Part shown: one piece after another, positions 1 to 6,324 of the stretch | Layout of the letters: each line of letters starts with the position of its first letter | How positions within the stretch are numbered: the stretch's first letter is position 1 | Assembly (NCBI GenBank): GCA_030667105.1 | Contig: DAOUWN010000021.1 | Span: forward strand, 1 to 13,273 | Source: Deltaproteobacteria bacterium | GTDB lineage: Bacteria; Desulfobacterota; Desulfobacteria; C00003060 | Direction: 5' to 3' | Length of the DNA: 13,273 nucleotides | Notes under the pieces: generated by a model | Database searches by the model: none | Seen by the model: only the letters and a program-made list of their open reading frames with translations | Told to the model about the DNA's origin: nothing | Translations under genes and position numbers: made by a program

Positions 1-322
1 ACCCGTCCTCAACCTTCTTGAAAAAGCAGCTCCGATATCCCGTATGACAGGCGGCTCCGCCGATTTGATCCACCTTCAAGAGAACCGTATCATCATCGCA
101 GTCTATACGAATCTCTTTGACCAACTGGACGTGCCCGGAAGTCTTGCCCTTGACCCAGAGTTCCTGACGGGTCCGGCTCCAATAAGTGGCTATTCCGGTC
201 TTCATGGTTTCTTGCCACGCCTCCTCATTCATAAAGGCGAGCATGAGGACGTCGCCGGTGTCAAAGTCCTGGACAATAGTGGGAATCAAACCGCCGCATT
301 TCTCAAAATTCAGTGTAATCAT
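1..322 (-). CDS. hisI: Phosphoribosyl-AMP cyclohydrolase, C-terminus cut by window edge
   Basis: HisI opens the purine ring of phosphoribosyl-AMP, the third step of histidine synthesis, in the cytoplasm. Translating the minus strand from the ATG at 322-320 gives 107 residues before the window ends; the family is usually about 110-130 residues, or longer when fused to HisE, so only a short tail or a fusion partner is missing. Visible motifs are the W-V-K-G-K-T-S-G-H core (residues 56-64), the acidic metal site D74, D76 and D78 in IDCDDD, and cysteines C75, C92 and C99 in CHTGYRSCF, which match the zinc ligands in number and spacing. An AGGG sequence lies about 7 nt upstream of the ATG. The gene diverges from mrcA. 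Whether a HisE domain follows cannot be seen. Confidence 0.93.
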   Translation of the reverse strand, partial: MITLNFEKCGGLIPTIVQDFDTGDVLMLAFMNEEAWQETMKTGIATYWSRTRQELWVKGKTSGHVQLVKEIRIDCDDDTVLLKVDQIGGAACHTGYRSCFFKKVEDG

Positions 323-346
323 GGGACAACCCTAATATATTCGCAA

Positions 347-416
347 GAAGTCATCAAGGGGACGGCACAGCAATCCGCCGGAGGCGGACAGATGGACTTT
401 TTGCGAAGCCGTCAAG
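347..416. repeat. Imperfect direct repeats around a small GC-rich palindrome
   Basis: In the hisI-mrcA gap, GAAGTCATCAAG (347-358) is repeated as GAAGCCGTCAAG (405-416), 10 of 12 bases identical. Between them is a perfect inverted repeat with TCCGCC (374-379) and GGCGGA (383-388) arms and a 3-nt loop. The stretch ACTTTTTGCGAAGCCGTCAA (397-416) resembles an intergenic repeat I recall from Desulfobacterota genomes, but I cannot check that here. No transposase or coding signal is associated with it. Its function is unknown; it could be part of the hisI leader or a remnant repeat element. Confidence 0.45.
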
Positions 417-538
417 TTTATTAGTCGGAATCAGCAATATGTGTCAAGTTATTAAATCACCGATCGATTCTGTTCCGAAATCCAGAAGGCACAATCAATC
501 TTGCTTGTCAGCGCCTTTTTTGTTAGAAACCAATTATC

Positions 539-566
539 ATGATTTCGTTACGCTCGCAATGACATC
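539..566. repeat. Fragment resembling a common dispersed intergenic repeat
   Basis: Read on the minus strand this is GTCATTGCGAGCGTAACGAA with a few flanking bases. It resembles the GTCATTGCGAGC-GAAGCGAAGCAATC type of short dispersed repeat seen between genes in many bacteria. The likeness comes from memory, not a search. It ends about 22 bp before the mrcA start and just upstream of its Shine-Dalgarno sequence, so it would lie in the mrcA leader. Only one partial copy is present in the window. Confidence 0.4.
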
Positions 567-587
567 AAGAGGAGAGATCAAATTCCG

Positions 588-2966
588 ATGAAACCAGCAA
601 AGGCCAAGCCAGGCAAAAAGGGCACTCTGCGAAGGTTGCTATATTTTTTCTACGGAACCGTGCTCTTGGTTTCTGTTCTTGCGGGACTCTTTGCAGGTGC
701 GGCGTATTTCTACTTCACAAGAGATCTTCCTCAGATATCTTCTTTAAAGGATTACCGTCCTCCGATTATTACGACGGTCTACTCGGATGATAATCGGAAA
801 GTCGCAGAATTTTATAAAGAACGCAGGATCATAATCCCGCTGTCCAAGATGTCCAAGATGCTCATAGACGCCTTTGTCTCCGCCGAAGACGCACGGTTTT
901 ATAAGCATGAAGGCATTGACTTTTTCAGTGTGGTTCGGGCATTTCTGAAAAACATCGAAGCAGGCACAATAATTCAAGGGGGAAGCACCATCACCCAGCA
1001 GGTGGCCAAATCTTTCTTCCTCTCGACAGAGAAGAGTTACTCCCGCAAGATACGAGAGGCTATCCTTGCCTATCGAATCGATAAGGCCTTCACCAAGGAA
1101 GAAATCCTGTTCCTCTATCTGAACCAGATATACCTGGGACATGGCGCCCATGGAGTCGGGGCTGCAGCAGAGAACTACTTCGGGAAGTCGGTGTTTGAAC
1201 TCAATCTGGCCGAATGTGCTTTGCTCGCCGGTCTTCCCCAGGCCCCCAGCCGTTATTCCCCGTTCATTCATCCTGAACAGGCCAAACAGCGGCAGATTTA
1301 TGTGTTGAACAGGATGATCACGGAAGGCCACATCACGAATCTTCAGGCCACGGAATCCATTAGCACAAAGCTCGACATCAAGCGGAGACGCAACTGGTAC
1401 ATTGAGGAAGTCCCTTGTTATACGGAATACATTCGGCAGTACGTGGAGGAAAAATACGGGAAGGATGTCCTGTATAAGGAGGGTCTGAAGATCTATGGGG
1501 CAGTCAATATCGAGATGCAAAAAACCGCTCGAACCGCTCTTAGCGATGGACTTGGCGCCCTGGATAAAAGGCAGGGATATCGAGGCCCCCTTAAGCACCT
1601 CGAACCAGAGGAGATTGAAGCCTTTTCTCAGCAGATTCACAGAACCATTGAAAGGGAGCCGCTTGAGCGACACAAAGTCATTGAGGGAGTCGTATTGGCC
1701 GTAAATGATGATGAGGAAATGGCCACTGTTCGAACAGGAAACGAACTGGGACGACTTCAACTCGGTGACATGAAGTGGGCAAGGAAACCTGACCAGGAAG
1801 TTCCCTACTATAGCGTGAGTGTGAAGAAGGTCAGTGATGTTCTGAAGGTGGGGGATGTGATCTCAGTGCAGGTGAAGGGCGAGCAAGAGGAGACCGGGTT
1901 TTGGGACCTGGCATTAGAACAGACTCCTCGTGTCGAAGGCGCGCTCATGTGCGCAGAGGCGGAAACCGGCTATGTCAAAGCTATGGTCGGGGGACGAGAC
2001 TTCAGGGTAAGCCAGTTTAACAGGGCAGTCCAGTCCAGGCGTCAACCCGGTTCTGCCTTCAAGCCTATTATCTATGCCGCTGCCCTGGATAAGGGCTACA
2101 CGCCTGCCACCATCATTATAGACTCAGCTCTTGTGTTTGAAGATACCGAAAGGGACTTCACGTGGAAGCCGAGGAATTACGGGGAGAAGTTTCACGGTCC
2201 CACGCTTTTCCGAACAGCCCTTGCCAAATCTCGAAATGTCGTCACTGTGAAGATACTGAAGGATATCGGAGTCGATTATGTAATCGAGTATGCGAAAAAA
2301 CTGGGCATCGAGTCGAGCCTGAGTCGCGACCTTTCCATATCCCTTGGGTCTTCCGGCGTATCACTGCTTGAGTTGCTTCGGGCTTACGGTGTTTTCGCCA
2401 ATCAGGGATATCGCACAAAACCATGTTTTGTCACAAAGATACTTGATCGTGATGGAAACGTTCTTGAGGAGAATTATCCCGAGAGCGAAAAGATCATTGA
2501 CAAGAGCACGGCCTATGTTGTCACGAACCTGCTGCAGGGCGCAGTTCAAAACGGAACGGGTTGGCGCGTAAAAGCCCTTGGTCGTCCCGTTGCCGGAAAG
2601 ACCGGCACGACCAATAACCTCTATGATGCATGGTTTGTTGGATACACGCCCCGCTACGTCACCGGTGTTTGGGTGGGATTTGATGAAGAAGAATCCCTGG
2701 GGATTAGTGAAACGGGTTCCAGGGCTGCGAGCCCAATCTGGCTGGCATTCATGCAGGCCGTCCTGCGAAACAAGCCCGTGAGGGTCTTTCAGGTGCCAGA
2801 CGGCGTGGTTTTTGCCAAGATAGACGCCGAGACGGGACTTCTAGCCATTCCGGAATCAAAAGAGACCATCTTTGAATGCTTCAAGGAAGGCACGGTTCCC
2901 ACCGAATACACAAAAAAGCCCGGCGACATCACTGATCCGGGCCAATTTTTTAAGTCTGATATGTGA
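588..2966 (+). CDS. mrcA: Penicillin-binding protein 1A, bifunctional peptidoglycan synthase
   Basis: A class A penicillin-binding protein of 792 residues that polymerises lipid II into glycan strands and cross-links the stem peptides at the outer face of the inner membrane. A short basic N-terminus is followed by one membrane segment (about residues 17-43). The GT51 transglycosylase domain shows all its motifs: EDARFYKHEG with catalytic E100, GGSTITQQ (131-138), RKIRE with E157, the KEEILFLYLNQIYLG motif (170-184), and LAGLPQAPSRYSP. An OB-like linker covers roughly 330-445. The transpeptidase domain has the S489-A-F-K492 nucleophile motif, S548-R-N550, and K671-T-G-T. Length fits PBP1A. The ATG at 588 has AGGAG at 570-574, a rather long 13-nt spacing. 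The gene stands alone on the plus strand, divergent from hisI and convergent with the CBS-ACT gene. Its last codons also encode a hairpin (2912-2951). Confidence 0.96.
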   Translation: MKPAKAKPGKKGTLRRLLYFFYGTVLLVSVLAGLFAGAAYFYFTRDLPQISSLKDYRPPIITTVYSDDNRKVAEFYKERRIIIPLSKMSKMLIDAFVSAEDARFYKHEGIDFFSVVRAFLKNIEAGTIIQGGSTITQQVAKSFFLSTEKSYSRKIREAILAYRIDKAFTKEEILFLYLNQIYLGHGAHGVGAAAENYFGKSVFELNLAECALLAGLPQAPSRYSPFIHPEQAKQRQIYVLNRMITEGHITNLQATESISTKLDIKRRRNWYIEEVPCYTEYIRQYVEEKYGKDVLYKEGLKIYGAVNIEMQKTARTALSDGLGALDKRQGYRGPLKHLEPEEIEAFSQQIHRTIEREPLERHKVIEGVVLAVNDDEEMATVRTGNELGRLQLGDMKWARKPDQEVPYYSVSVKKVSDVLKVGDVISVQVKGEQEETGFWDLALEQTPRVEGALMCAEAETGYVKAMVGGRDFRVSQFNRAVQSRRQPGSAFKPIIYAAALDKGYTPATIIIDSALVFEDTERDFTWKPRNYGEKFHGPTLFRTALAKSRNVVTVKILKDIGVDYVIEYAKKLGIESSLSRDLSISLGSSGVSLLELLRAYGVFANQGYRTKPCFVTKILDRDGNVLEENYPESEKIIDKSTAYVVTNLLQGAVQNGTGWRVKALGRPVAGKTGTTNNLYDAWFVGYTPRYVTGVWVGFDEEESLGISETGSRAASPIWLAFMQAVLRNKPVRVFQVPDGVVFAKIDAETGLLAIPESKETIFECFKEGTVPTEYTKKPGDITDPGQFFKSDM
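2912..2951 (-). terminator. Rho-independent terminator for the CBS-ACT gene, inside the end of mrcA
   Basis: GCCCGG (2918-2923) and CCGGGC (2937-2942) form a 6-bp GC stem with a 13-nt loop. On the minus strand the stem is followed directly by six T (complement of 2912-2917), the classic intrinsic terminator layout, 23-62 nt beyond the CBS-ACT stop codon. On the plus strand a T6 run (2946-2951) also follows, but after CAA, so that direction is weaker. It would end mRNA before the mrcA stop (2964-2966), though translating ribosomes would melt it. The DNA encodes mrcA residues from about K776 to F788. Confidence 0.6.
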
Positions 2967-2973
2967 GAAGCGG

Positions 2974-3669
2974 TTACGGAATCCTTACTCTTCGTTTTTC
3001 AACCTCCTCCATCAAGTCCTTGGACGAATACAGCACGACGAATTCCTCTTCCAGTTCTTTAACCAGGGTCCTGAGTCTGTCCTCAGGCAGGGGGCTGCAG
3101 CGAATGTACACATTGCGTCGTTGCTCTTCAGCGGTCTCGCGCGTGGACAGAATACTCACAATACGCGCGCCGTGAGAACGGATAACATCAGCGACTTCTT
3201 TGATTGAACCGGGCCGATCCTCGAGACTGAAAGCAAACTGAATGCCCCCAGTATAAACTCCCGCAATATTGATCAGTACCTTGAAAATATCCGTCTGCGT
3301 TATAATTCCCACCAGGACTTCCTTGTCATTGATGACCGGCAGCGAAGAGATCTTGTTTTCAAGCATCAGAATTGCAGCAAATTCCACGGTCTCATCAGGC
3401 CTTACAAAGACCAGGTTCTTAGTCATTATGTCCTTGATCTTCATGGAAGAAAGCAGGTAGTTCAGTTCGTACACGTCCAATGTCGTTGCCTTGGAGGGCG
3501 CCGCATCCCTTAGGTCCCTGTCACTGACAATCCCTGTCAGTTTGCCCTTCTTGTTCACCACAGGCAAGGAGCGGATCTTTTTTTCCTTCATGATGATAGA
3601 GGCCTTCATCATGGAGGTATCCTCATCAATTGTGATGACGTCAATTGTCATCCATCCTTTTACCAACAT
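2974..3669 (-). CDS. CBS-domain pair plus ACT domain regulatory protein (AcuB-like)
   Basis: A soluble 231-residue protein with two CBS motifs followed by an ACT domain. CBS1 covers about residues 5-55 (RSLPVVNKKGKLTGIVSDRDL) and CBS2 about 78-130 (ISSLPVINDKEVLVGIITQTD). The ACT domain follows at about 143-215, with the typical DRPGS turn at 151-155. CBS pairs usually bind adenine nucleotides and ACT domains small ligands such as amino acids, so this is probably a sensor; the actual ligand and partner cannot be read from sequence. The order matches AcuB-type proteins, a name borrowed from Bacillus acetoin utilisation that should not be taken as function here. The start is fixed by a strong AAGGAGGT 7 nt upstream. 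It lies 98 bp downstream of recN on the same strand and ends 7 bp from the convergent mrcA stop. Confidence 0.88.
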   Translation of the reverse strand: MLVKGWMTIDVITIDEDTSMMKASIIMKEKKIRSLPVVNKKGKLTGIVSDRDLRDAAPSKATTLDVYELNYLLSSMKIKDIMTKNLVFVRPDETVEFAAILMLENKISSLPVINDKEVLVGIITQTDIFKVLINIAGVYTGGIQFAFSLEDRPGSIKEVADVIRSHGARIVSILSTRETAEEQRRNVYIRCSPLPEDRLRTLVKELEEEFVVLYSSKDLMEEVEKRRVRIP

Positions 3670-3676
3670 TTAGTGT

Positions 3677-3684
3677 ACCTCCTT
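3677..3684 (-). promoter_or_regulatory. Strong ribosome binding site of the CBS-ACT gene
   Basis: On the minus strand AAGGAGGT lies 7 nt before the ATG at 3669. This is close to the perfect anti-16S complement and is the best Shine-Dalgarno sequence in the window, so it decides the start. Confidence 0.85.
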
Positions 3685-3732
3685 AAGTTACTGGTTTTCT
3701 TAGAGAACACAAAAACGCTTTTTCGTAATAGA

Positions 3733-3756
3733 TAATCCTGGATTTGTCAAGGATTA
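3733..3756 (-). promoter_or_regulatory. Inverted repeat containing a consensus -35 box upstream of the CBS-ACT gene
   Basis: TAATCCT (3733-3739) and AGGATTA (3750-3756) are perfect 7-bp arms around a 10-nt centre. On the minus strand a consensus TTGACA (3750-3745) starts at the edge of one arm. Possible -10 boxes are poor: TACGAA at 17-bp spacing, TATTAC at 14 bp. The site is just after the recN stop and about 75 bp before the CBS-ACT start, so it could be a promoter with an operator, or the remains of a recN 3' hairpin. No T-run follows, so it is not a typical terminator. Confidence 0.3.
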
Positions 3757-3767
3757 CGGAGCACTGC

Positions 3768-4799
3768 TTAACCATTCCCCCGCCCTGCCAGCATCTCACC
3801 GGCATGATCCAGGGCCTTTTTCGTGATCTTTACCCCTGCCAGCATGCGAGCCAGTTCCTTTACCCGCGCCTCGCCATGCAAAGGCGTGATGGTAGTCCTG
3901 GTACGTCCTCCGTAAACCCCCTTTGCAATCTTGAAGTGGTGTTTGCCGAACCGTGCGATCTGGGGCAGGTGTGTGATGCATATAACCTGATGAAAAGAGG
4001 CGAGGCGCCTTAATTTATCGCCCACCATTTCGGCCACACCCCCGCCAATGCCTGCATCCACCTCGTCAAAGATGAGAGTCTCTACGGATTCCCTGGTAGC
4101 CAGGATGGCCTTTAAGGCAAGAATGATGCGGGAAAGCTCGCCACCCGATGCAATCTGGGCCAGGGGCCTAAGCTCCTCACCCACATTCGGAGCAATGAGA
4201 AAACCAACCCGATCTACGCCCGTGGCTTCTATGCCACTGTTTTCCAAAACAAGGTGCGGGTCCGCATGTTCATCAACGGGCACGGGCTTGAACCGCACCT
4301 CAAAACGGGTTTTAGCCATTCCCAGGGAACGTACCTCTTCTTGCACTGCCTTTTCAAGGCGAACGGCCGCCTGCCGTCTTTCGGAAGACAGCTCGCGGCA
4401 AAAGGTTGCGAGTTTTTTGTAGAGTGCGGCAAGTGTTCTCTCCGTTTCAGCAATCTGTTCGGGCAAAGATGACACACGCTCTAGTTCCTCTTCAACCTGT
4501 TTGCCCCTGGCAAGAACAGACTCAAGGGAGCCTCCGTACTTTCGCTTCAGGTTCCGGAGTGTTTCAAGACGCTGTTCCACAGCCTCCAGACGCTCACTGT
4601 CAAAGACAATGTCCTGGAGATAGGCCTGGAGTTCATCGGAGATGTCTTCCAACTCGAAAGAGGCCGACTCCACCCTTTGTGCCAGTGGAGCCAGAGTCTT
4701 GTCTATCTGATTGAGTGATTGGAGATCCCTTCCGATCTTAGTCACATGTTCAACGACTGCGCCTTCCACGCCGTAAAGAAGGTCCGCGCACCTGCCCAC
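3768..4799 (-). CDS. recN: RecN C-terminal fragment (possible GTG restart)
   Basis: The continuation of the recN frame after the TAG. The first usable in-frame start is GTG at 4799-4797, 31 codons past the stop; no in-frame ATG or TTG lies between, and no convincing ribosome site was seen, so independent translation is doubtful. The 343 residues contain the descending coiled coil, signature ASGGELSR (217-224), Walker B LIFDEVD (242-248) and the ITHLPQ switch (275-280). Without the N-terminal Walker A it cannot form a complete ATPase. The intact motifs suggest the interruption is recent, artefactual or tolerated. Confidence 0.7.
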   Translation of the reverse strand: MGRCADLLYGVEGAVVEHVTKIGRDLQSLNQIDKTLAPLAQRVESASFELEDISDELQAYLQDIVFDSERLEAVEQRLETLRNLKRKYGGSLESVLARGKQVEEELERVSSLPEQIAETERTLAALYKKLATFCRELSSERRQAAVRLEKAVQEEVRSLGMAKTRFEVRFKPVPVDEHADPHLVLENSGIEATGVDRVGFLIAPNVGEELRPLAQIASGGELSRIILALKAILATRESVETLIFDEVDAGIGGGVAEMVGDKLRRLASFHQVICITHLPQIARFGKHHFKIAKGVYGGRTRTTITPLHGEARVKELARMLAGVKITKKALDHAGEMLAGRGNG

Positions 4800-4889
4800 A
4801 GTCTCATACAGGCGCTCGGCATGCTTGAGGCGTTCACGTTCCTGCTCAAGTTGCTCGTCTTCCCCGGGGACTATTAGGGCCTGCTGGAT

Positions 4890-5477
4890 CTAGCGACACT
4901 GAAACTCAAGAAGCTCGCGATGTTCGGCTTGTTCGTTTGTTTCACGCTTGAGGGTGGCCAGCTTCCTGATCAACGGGAGCATTTCCTGATAGCAACCGGA
5001 CACCTTGTGACGGAGTTCAGAAACGCCTCCGAACTGATCAAGGACTTGAAGGTGGTGTTCCGGTTTCAGTAAACTCTGATGGGCATGTTGGCCGGCTATA
5101 CTTGCAAGGTGCTCACTAATGCTGGAAAGGGTCTGGGTGGTGGCCAGCCGGTCATTGATATAGACCTTGTGGCGGCCGCTTTTCTGAATCATACGACGGA
5201 CCAAAAGGCCCTCTGAGAGATCAACCTCGAGCTGTCCGGCGATCCTTGTTGCCGGGCTTTCGGGGGGGATGTCAAAGAGGGCTTCAAGTTCGGCGGTCTC
5301 TTCAGAGGTTCGAATCAGTTCAGGCGATGGACGGCTCCCCAGGATAAGGTTTACGGCATTTATGATGATCGATTTTCCGGCGCCTGTCTCTCCCGTCAAT
5401 ACGGTGAGACCTCCGTCAAAGCTGATCGAAAGGTCGTCAATGATAGCAAAGTTTTTTATGGATAGTTCACGAAGCAT
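4890..5477 (-). CDS. recN: RecN N-terminal fragment (up to the TAG)
   Basis: This is the first 195 codons of the interrupted recN frame, ending at TAG 4890-4892. It holds the ATP-binding half-site (Walker A, residues 29-36) and the start of the first coiled-coil helix, but lacks the Walker B and signature motifs that must be in the same protein for ATP hydrolysis. Alone it should not be a working RecN. If TAG is read as an amino acid, this is simply the N-terminal part of a full-length protein. Confidence 0.75.
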   Translation of the reverse strand: MLRELSIKNFAIIDDLSISFDGGLTVLTGETGAGKSIIINAVNLILGSRPSPELIRTSEETAELEALFDIPPESPATRIAGQLEVDLSEGLLVRRMIQKSGRHKVYINDRLATTQTLSSISEHLASIAGQHAHQSLLKPEHHLQVLDQFGGVSELRHKVSGCYQEMLPLIRKLATLKRETNEQAEHRELLEFQCR

Positions 5478-5488
5478 GTTGGCAAATG

Positions 5489-5509
5489 GTCATTAGTCAT
5501 TCGTCATTG
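5489..5509. repeat. Three tandem heptads GTCATTN upstream of recN
   Basis: The 7-mer GTCATT plus a variable last base (A, C, G) occurs three times without a gap. It starts 12 bp upstream of the recN ATG and so fills the place where a ribosome site and leader would be. A related GTCATTG pair occurs at 8548-8563. Confidence 0.75.
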
Positions 5510-5557
5510 ACAAACAACTTTAGGCAATTTAGGCATTTTAGATCATTTTAGGCATTG
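5510..5557 (-). repeat. Tandem TGCCTAAA-type repeat, inverted copy A
   Basis: Read on the minus strand this is four units of 9, 10, 9 and 9 bases built on TGCCTAAA, ending in TTGTTTGT. The last 17 bases, TGCCTAAAGTTGTTTGT (complement of 5510-5526), are identical to 8359-8375 on the plus strand. The two copies therefore form an inverted pair about 2.8 kb apart that encloses cooC and the corrinoid-activator gene. This copy lies between the recN start and the cooC stop. Confidence 0.75.
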
Positions 5558-5574
5558 CACCTAGTGACTCTATC

Positions 5575-6324
5575 TCACTCTTCCAGAATCTTCTCAAAAA
5601 TCCCGTTCAGCGCCTGAACCGACACTGCATCCTCAGGCAACTCAACAGTGGGGCGGCCTTCGGTATCGTATCGGGAGATCAACGGGTCCTCCGGCACGCA
5701 GCCCGCCAGGTTCAGCCCGGCCGCATCTGCCGCATCCTTGATCTCAGGTGGCAAATGGCCGTTCACACGGTTTATGACCAGGAGCTCTTTCTTGATTTGC
5801 AGCTTGAGATCCCTGGCAAGATCACGAATTCGCCTGGCTGCCTGAATCCCTCGCTGGCTTGGGTCAGATGCGATGAGCAAGATATCAGCGCGGCGGGCCA
5901 GCAGGCGACTGATATGCTCCATGCCTGCCTCATTGTCCATGACCACAACGCGGTAGTTGTCGCAGAGCCTGTCCATTTGCCGCGAGAGCAGGGTGTTGGC
6001 ATGACAATAACAACCCGGGCCTTCGGTACGTCCCATGACCACCAGATCATACCCATCGCTTTCCACCAGGGCCTTTTCAAGCCTGTATTCCATGTAGATA
6101 TCCCTGGTCATTCCGGTTGGCACGCCGTCCTTAAGGGCTTCTCTGGCATCACCAAGAGTCGTCTCCACTTCTATGCCAAGGACCTCGTTCAGATTCGCAT
6201 TTGCATCGGCGTCCACGGCCAGGATCGGCCTGACATCGTTTTTCAGGAGAAACCTTATTAGAAGGCCTGCAATGGTGGTCTTGCCTGTGCCGCCCTTGCC
6301 GGCCATGGCAATGGTCATCGTCAC
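5575..6324 (-). CDS. cooC: CooC/AcsF-type nickel-insertion ATPase for CO dehydrogenase
   Basis: A 249-residue MinD-like P-loop ATPase. CooC-family proteins bind nickel at a dimer interface and load it into the C-cluster of CO dehydrogenase (AcsF plays the matching role for acetyl-CoA synthase). Visible here are the deviant Walker A AGKGGTGKTT (8-17) with signature Lys10 and P-loop Lys15, the switch DAD (38-40), VVVMDNEAG (126-134), and C105-Y-C107 in GPGCYCH, the CxC that binds nickel in this family. The start is ambiguous: GTG at 6324 overlaps the upstream stop as GTGA and has AAGGA 7 nt ahead, whereas ATG at 6318 would remove two residues. Translational coupling to the corrinoid activator is likely. 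CooC next to an AcsV-like gene fits a Wood-Ljungdahl accessory set, although CODH/ACS genes are not in the window. Confidence 0.9.
   Translation of the reverse strand: MTMTIAMAGKGGTGKTTIAGLLIRFLLKNDVRPILAVDADANANLNEVLGIEVETTLGDAREALKDGVPTGMTRDIYMEYRLEKALVESDGYDLVVMGRTEGPGCYCHANTLLSRQMDRLCDNYRVVVMDNEAGMEHISRLLARRADILLIASDPSQRGIQAARRIRDLARDLKLQIKKELLVINRVNGHLPPEIKDAADAAGLNLAGCVPEDPLISRYDTEGRPTVELPEDAVSVQALNGIFEKILEE

Larger units (their letters stand above)
3768..5477 (-). pseudogene. recN: DNA repair protein RecN, interrupted by one in-frame TAG
   Basis: RecN is an SMC-like ATPase that helps repair double-strand breaks. The minus-strand frame from ATG 5477 to TAA 3768 is 569 sense-length codons, normal for RecN, but codon 196 (4890-4892) is TAG. 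No frameshift or other stop is present. Before it lie the ABC N-terminal half with Walker A GETGAGKS (29-36) and GQHAHQ (129-134). After it come a long coiled coil, the signature ASGGELSR (about 443-450), Walker B LIFDE (about 468-472) and the switch ITH (about 501-503). The TAG follows LLEFQCR, where RecN proteins normally read FQ-x-x-E-I, so a Glu codon GAG changed to TAG is the simplest explanation. It could be a nonsense mutation, an assembly error or a readthrough codon. No clear Shine-Dalgarno sequence precedes the start; heptad repeats sit there. Confidence 0.85.

Noticed and set aside
44..424. Plus-strand open frame of 126 codons over hisI
   Set aside because: It is the complement of hisI, which carries the full motif set, and its tail runs into repeat sequence.
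501..529. Promoter-like TTGCTT / TAGAAA upstream of mrcA
   Set aside because: Both boxes are weak and several equally poor alternatives exist nearby, so no promoter can be assigned.
744..1760. Long minus-strand open frame (338 codons) opposite mrcA
   Set aside because: It lies fully within mrcA, whose catalytic motifs are unmistakable; the antisense protein has no recognisable domain and no ribosome site.
4800..4889. Frameshift in recN
   Set aside because: The two parts are in the same frame (4892 minus 4799 is 93, a multiple of three); only one stop codon separates them.
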